A DNA stretch of 33,763 nucleotides from Cryptomeria japonica. Its lineage: Eukaryota; Streptophyta; Pinopsida; Cupressales; Cupressaceae. A program made the translations under genes and the position numbers. This document shows, in pieces, positions 32,126-33,763 of this stretch; the first letter of the stretch is position 1, and every line of letters starts with the position of its first letter. The notes beneath the pieces were generated by a model, which did no database searches, was not told where the DNA came from, and saw only the letters and a program-made list of their open reading frames with translations. The stretch is from NCBI RefSeq assembly GCF_030272615.1, contig NW_026729327.1, positions 1-33,763 on the forward strand, in the 5' to 3' direction.

Positions 32126-32887
32126 GGAAAAATAGGGAAATGGATGGTTAAGATTGTGAAATGATAACAAGGGCTAGGATTGAAATCTATTCAATCCATG
32201 TTTACAATTTTCACCAATGAAATGGTGACAATTGTCAATAAGAGGTGGTTTGAGAGGAGATGCATGAGGCATTAAATGCTTGAGAAGACATGAAGGTCAC
32301 CTTAGGAGGTTGGGTGAGGCTTAATTAGGATTAATTAATGGATAAATATTTTACCCAAATGGTAAACTCTTGTGCAAGGGTTAATAGGATAGCTAGGGTC
32401 AAAGCAATGAGTGCTTGATGAGATCCCTAGGCTAGATGAGGGTTGAGTTAGAGAGAAATTCTCTAATCATGTGGTAAGGTTGATTTAACCATTAATGGTT
32501 TGGGAGACTTTGAAGACAAATTTTTAAGAGCCTTAAAAATTTGGGGAACTCAACAAGTTAACTTGTTGAAGAGATAAAGTCTTTAATGCATTTAGAAGAC
32601 TTTCTTCTAAATTTAAGAAGTGACTTCCCCAAATTTAGGGATGTGATATGATTAGAAGAATTTAAGGCTAATTAATTGAGATTAGAAAGGTTCTAGAAGA
32701 ATGATTAGAAGGCAAGTGGGAAATGTAGGAAGATGCAAGTGAAGGGGGGGTATAAATAAATGTAATTTATTTATATGCAAGGATCTGTTTAATTAACTGT
32801 AAATTTAATTAAAATGGAGAAAGGGGATTTAATTAAATAAAGTGATTTGTTTAATTAAAGGCTATAAAGGGAGGGGTTTAGATGAAT

Positions 32888-33053
32888 TTAATTAAATAAA
32901 TTGAATAATTTATTTAATCAAATAGATGAAAATGAAGAAATTAATTAAATAAGATTTAATTAATAAGGGATTAATTAAATAAATTGAATAATTCATTTAA
33001 CCAAATAGATGAAAATGAAGAAATTAATTAAACAAGATTTAATTAATAAGGGG
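32888..33053. repeat. Two tandem copies of an 83-bp A+T-rich unit
   Basis: 32888-32970 and 32971-33053 differ at only about four bases (TTTATTTAATC against TTCATTTAACC, AAATAAG against AAACAAG). The unit is rich in TTAATTAAAT. Confidence 0.9.
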
Positions 33054-33066
33054 ATGAGGTTTAAAT
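33051..33066. repeat. 16-bp target-site duplication of the SINE, left copy
   Basis: GGGATGAGGTTTAAAT, repeated exactly at 33295-33310. Confidence 0.93.
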
Positions 33067-33294
33067 GTCTTCAGACATGTAGTGCCGCAGTTAAAACATT
33101 TCGTTGGTGAAGCAGCCACCATGGTCCAAAATCCCTGCTAGGCCTTTGTGCTCGCAAGGCCTTGTGCCTTCGCTGGGTCATTGTGCTCGCGGATTTGAAC
33201 AAGTGAAGTGTGGGGATGAGGTCCCCTATTTGTGGCCTCATTGGTTCATAGCACCAGGTCAAAAGTGTTTACCCCTTATTTAAAAAAAAAAAAA
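33067..33294 (+). mobile_element. tRNA-like SINE insertion with poly(A) tail
   Basis: A 228-bp insert that is clearly more G+C-rich than its surroundings. It ends in a 13-A run (33282-33294) and is bounded by a perfect 16-bp target duplication, the mark of L1-type target-primed integration. An A-box-like TAGTGCCGCAGTT (33080-33092) and a B-box-like GGTCCAAAATCCC (33123-33135) fit a tRNA-derived pol III promoter (B-box consensus GGTTCRANNCC). GTGCTCGC occurs twice in the body. The short open frame on the minus strand has no support. It could also be a retroposed fragment of another RNA, but the boxes favour a SINE. Confidence 0.78.
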
Positions 33295-33310
33295 GGGATG
33301 AGGTTTAAAT
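33295..33310. repeat. 16-bp target-site duplication of the SINE, right copy
   Basis: GGGATGAGGTTTAAAT, identical to 33051-33066, directly after the A run. Confidence 0.93.
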
Positions 33311-33347
33311 AAATATTTAATAAGGTGGTTAGATTTATGCGTCTACA

Positions 33348-33763
33348 AAAATTACAGTAATGGAAGGTTCTCCTTTTGAGGGAGATGTTGAATAATTATT
33401 GAAAATCAAATGATGTACCTCCTTGTGAATTTTGTTTGTCTCCACATGGAATTAGGGTTTGATGAAGTCTTCAACAAAATAGAATGAAAGATGCCTACTT
33501 CAATGCTTGATTCTTGACTTTATTGCTGCTCCAAGGCTTGAAGGAAGATTGATTAATGCTCAATTTCTCTTGAATGATTTATCTCATGTGTGCATAATGA
33601 TTTTTTGGATTGATGTGATTATTCAAATGAGAGAGGAAAAACCTCTATTTTACTTTCCCATCGGATAAATTGCAGATTTATCAACATGAGCCAACTTGAA
33701 GAGAGGAATCCTACCCAAATTTGAAATAGGGCACAGGGTTCAAAGGGGACCCAAATTAGAGGG
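33348..33763. other. Unassigned right edge
   Basis: No ORF, LTR end, PBS or domain is recognisable. It may be the sequence into which G2 inserted. Confidence 0.5.

Larger units (their letters stand above)
31131..33347 (-). repeat. G2 leader and probable 5' LTR, non-coding
   Basis: No ORF of interest. On the minus strand TGTAGACGCATAAATC at 33347 looks like an LTR start, and a clear TATA box CTATAAATAGG (TATA core 32118-32125) lies about 1.2 kb downstream. The LTR end is not resolved; a candidate is ..GGTACCACA near 31616. No partner LTR is present, so the assignment rests on position, orientation and promoter. It contains an 83-bp tandem duplication and a SINE-like insertion. Confidence 0.45.

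Noticed and set aside
31131-33066. Possible host gene or promoter in the long non-coding right part
   Set aside because: No codon structure, splice pattern or domain is visible. The TATA box points toward the gypsy remains and is better explained as an LTR promoter.
33071-33262. 63-aa open frame on the minus strand in the G+C-rich block
   Set aside because: The block is a bounded retroposon with a target duplication and poly(A). The frame is a chance product of its base composition.

Overview
The window looks like plant nuclear intergenic DNA made almost entirely of decayed, nested LTR retrotransposons. No intact host gene, tRNA, rRNA or CRISPR array is visible. The evidence for a plant is Ty1/copia and chromodomain Ty3/gypsy proteins, primer-binding sites matching plant initiator Met-tRNA, A+T-rich sequence, and many in-frame stops of the CAG-to-TAG kind. 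A large, repeat-rich genome such as a gymnosperm fits, but this is inference.

Layout, with working names used below. A1 (1-1793, +) is a truncated copy of an element carrying a long unrecognised ORF (ORF2). It is cut by G0, a piece of gypsy LTR (1794-2412). G0 is cut by C1 (from 2413, +), a copia element with 5' LTR, PBS, gag, protease and integrase. C1 is split at its second catalytic integrase Asp codon by A2 (5600-12264, -), a complete non-autonomous LTR element with a perfect 5-bp target duplication. C1 resumes at 12265 and is lost at 13156 at the start of its reverse transcriptase. Unclassified A+T-rich DNA (13157-14029) and a copia-type LTR remnant (14030-15164) follow. C2 (15165-20233, -) is a second non-autonomous element that encodes only Gag. 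A3 (20234-25123, +) is a third ORF2 copy with its own polypurine tract and 3' LTR. From 25124 to the right is G2, an old minus-strand gypsy element. Its reverse transcriptase is split by A3 and by G1 (25405-30115, -), a chromovirus lacking RT and RNase H. G2's probable 5' LTR (to 33347) carries an 83-bp tandem duplication and a SINE-like retroposon with a 16-bp target duplication.

The best candidate for something undescribed is the A family. It is an LTR element without protease, RT or integrase. It carries a short ORF1 (coiled coil plus four zinc knuckles, like the C-terminal part of a copia Gag) and a roughly 1,000-1,100-codon ORF2 of unknown function that is recognisable in three diverged copies. 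Two non-coding signals recur across otherwise different elements: a U5-end hairpin whose stem changes while its pairing and C-rich loop persist, and an 18-bp dyad (GTTGnCAT..ATGnCAAC) on both sides of the PPT/LTR junction.

All coding regions here are broken. Functional statements describe ancestral elements, and the A and C2 elements would have needed proteins from a copia relative to move.
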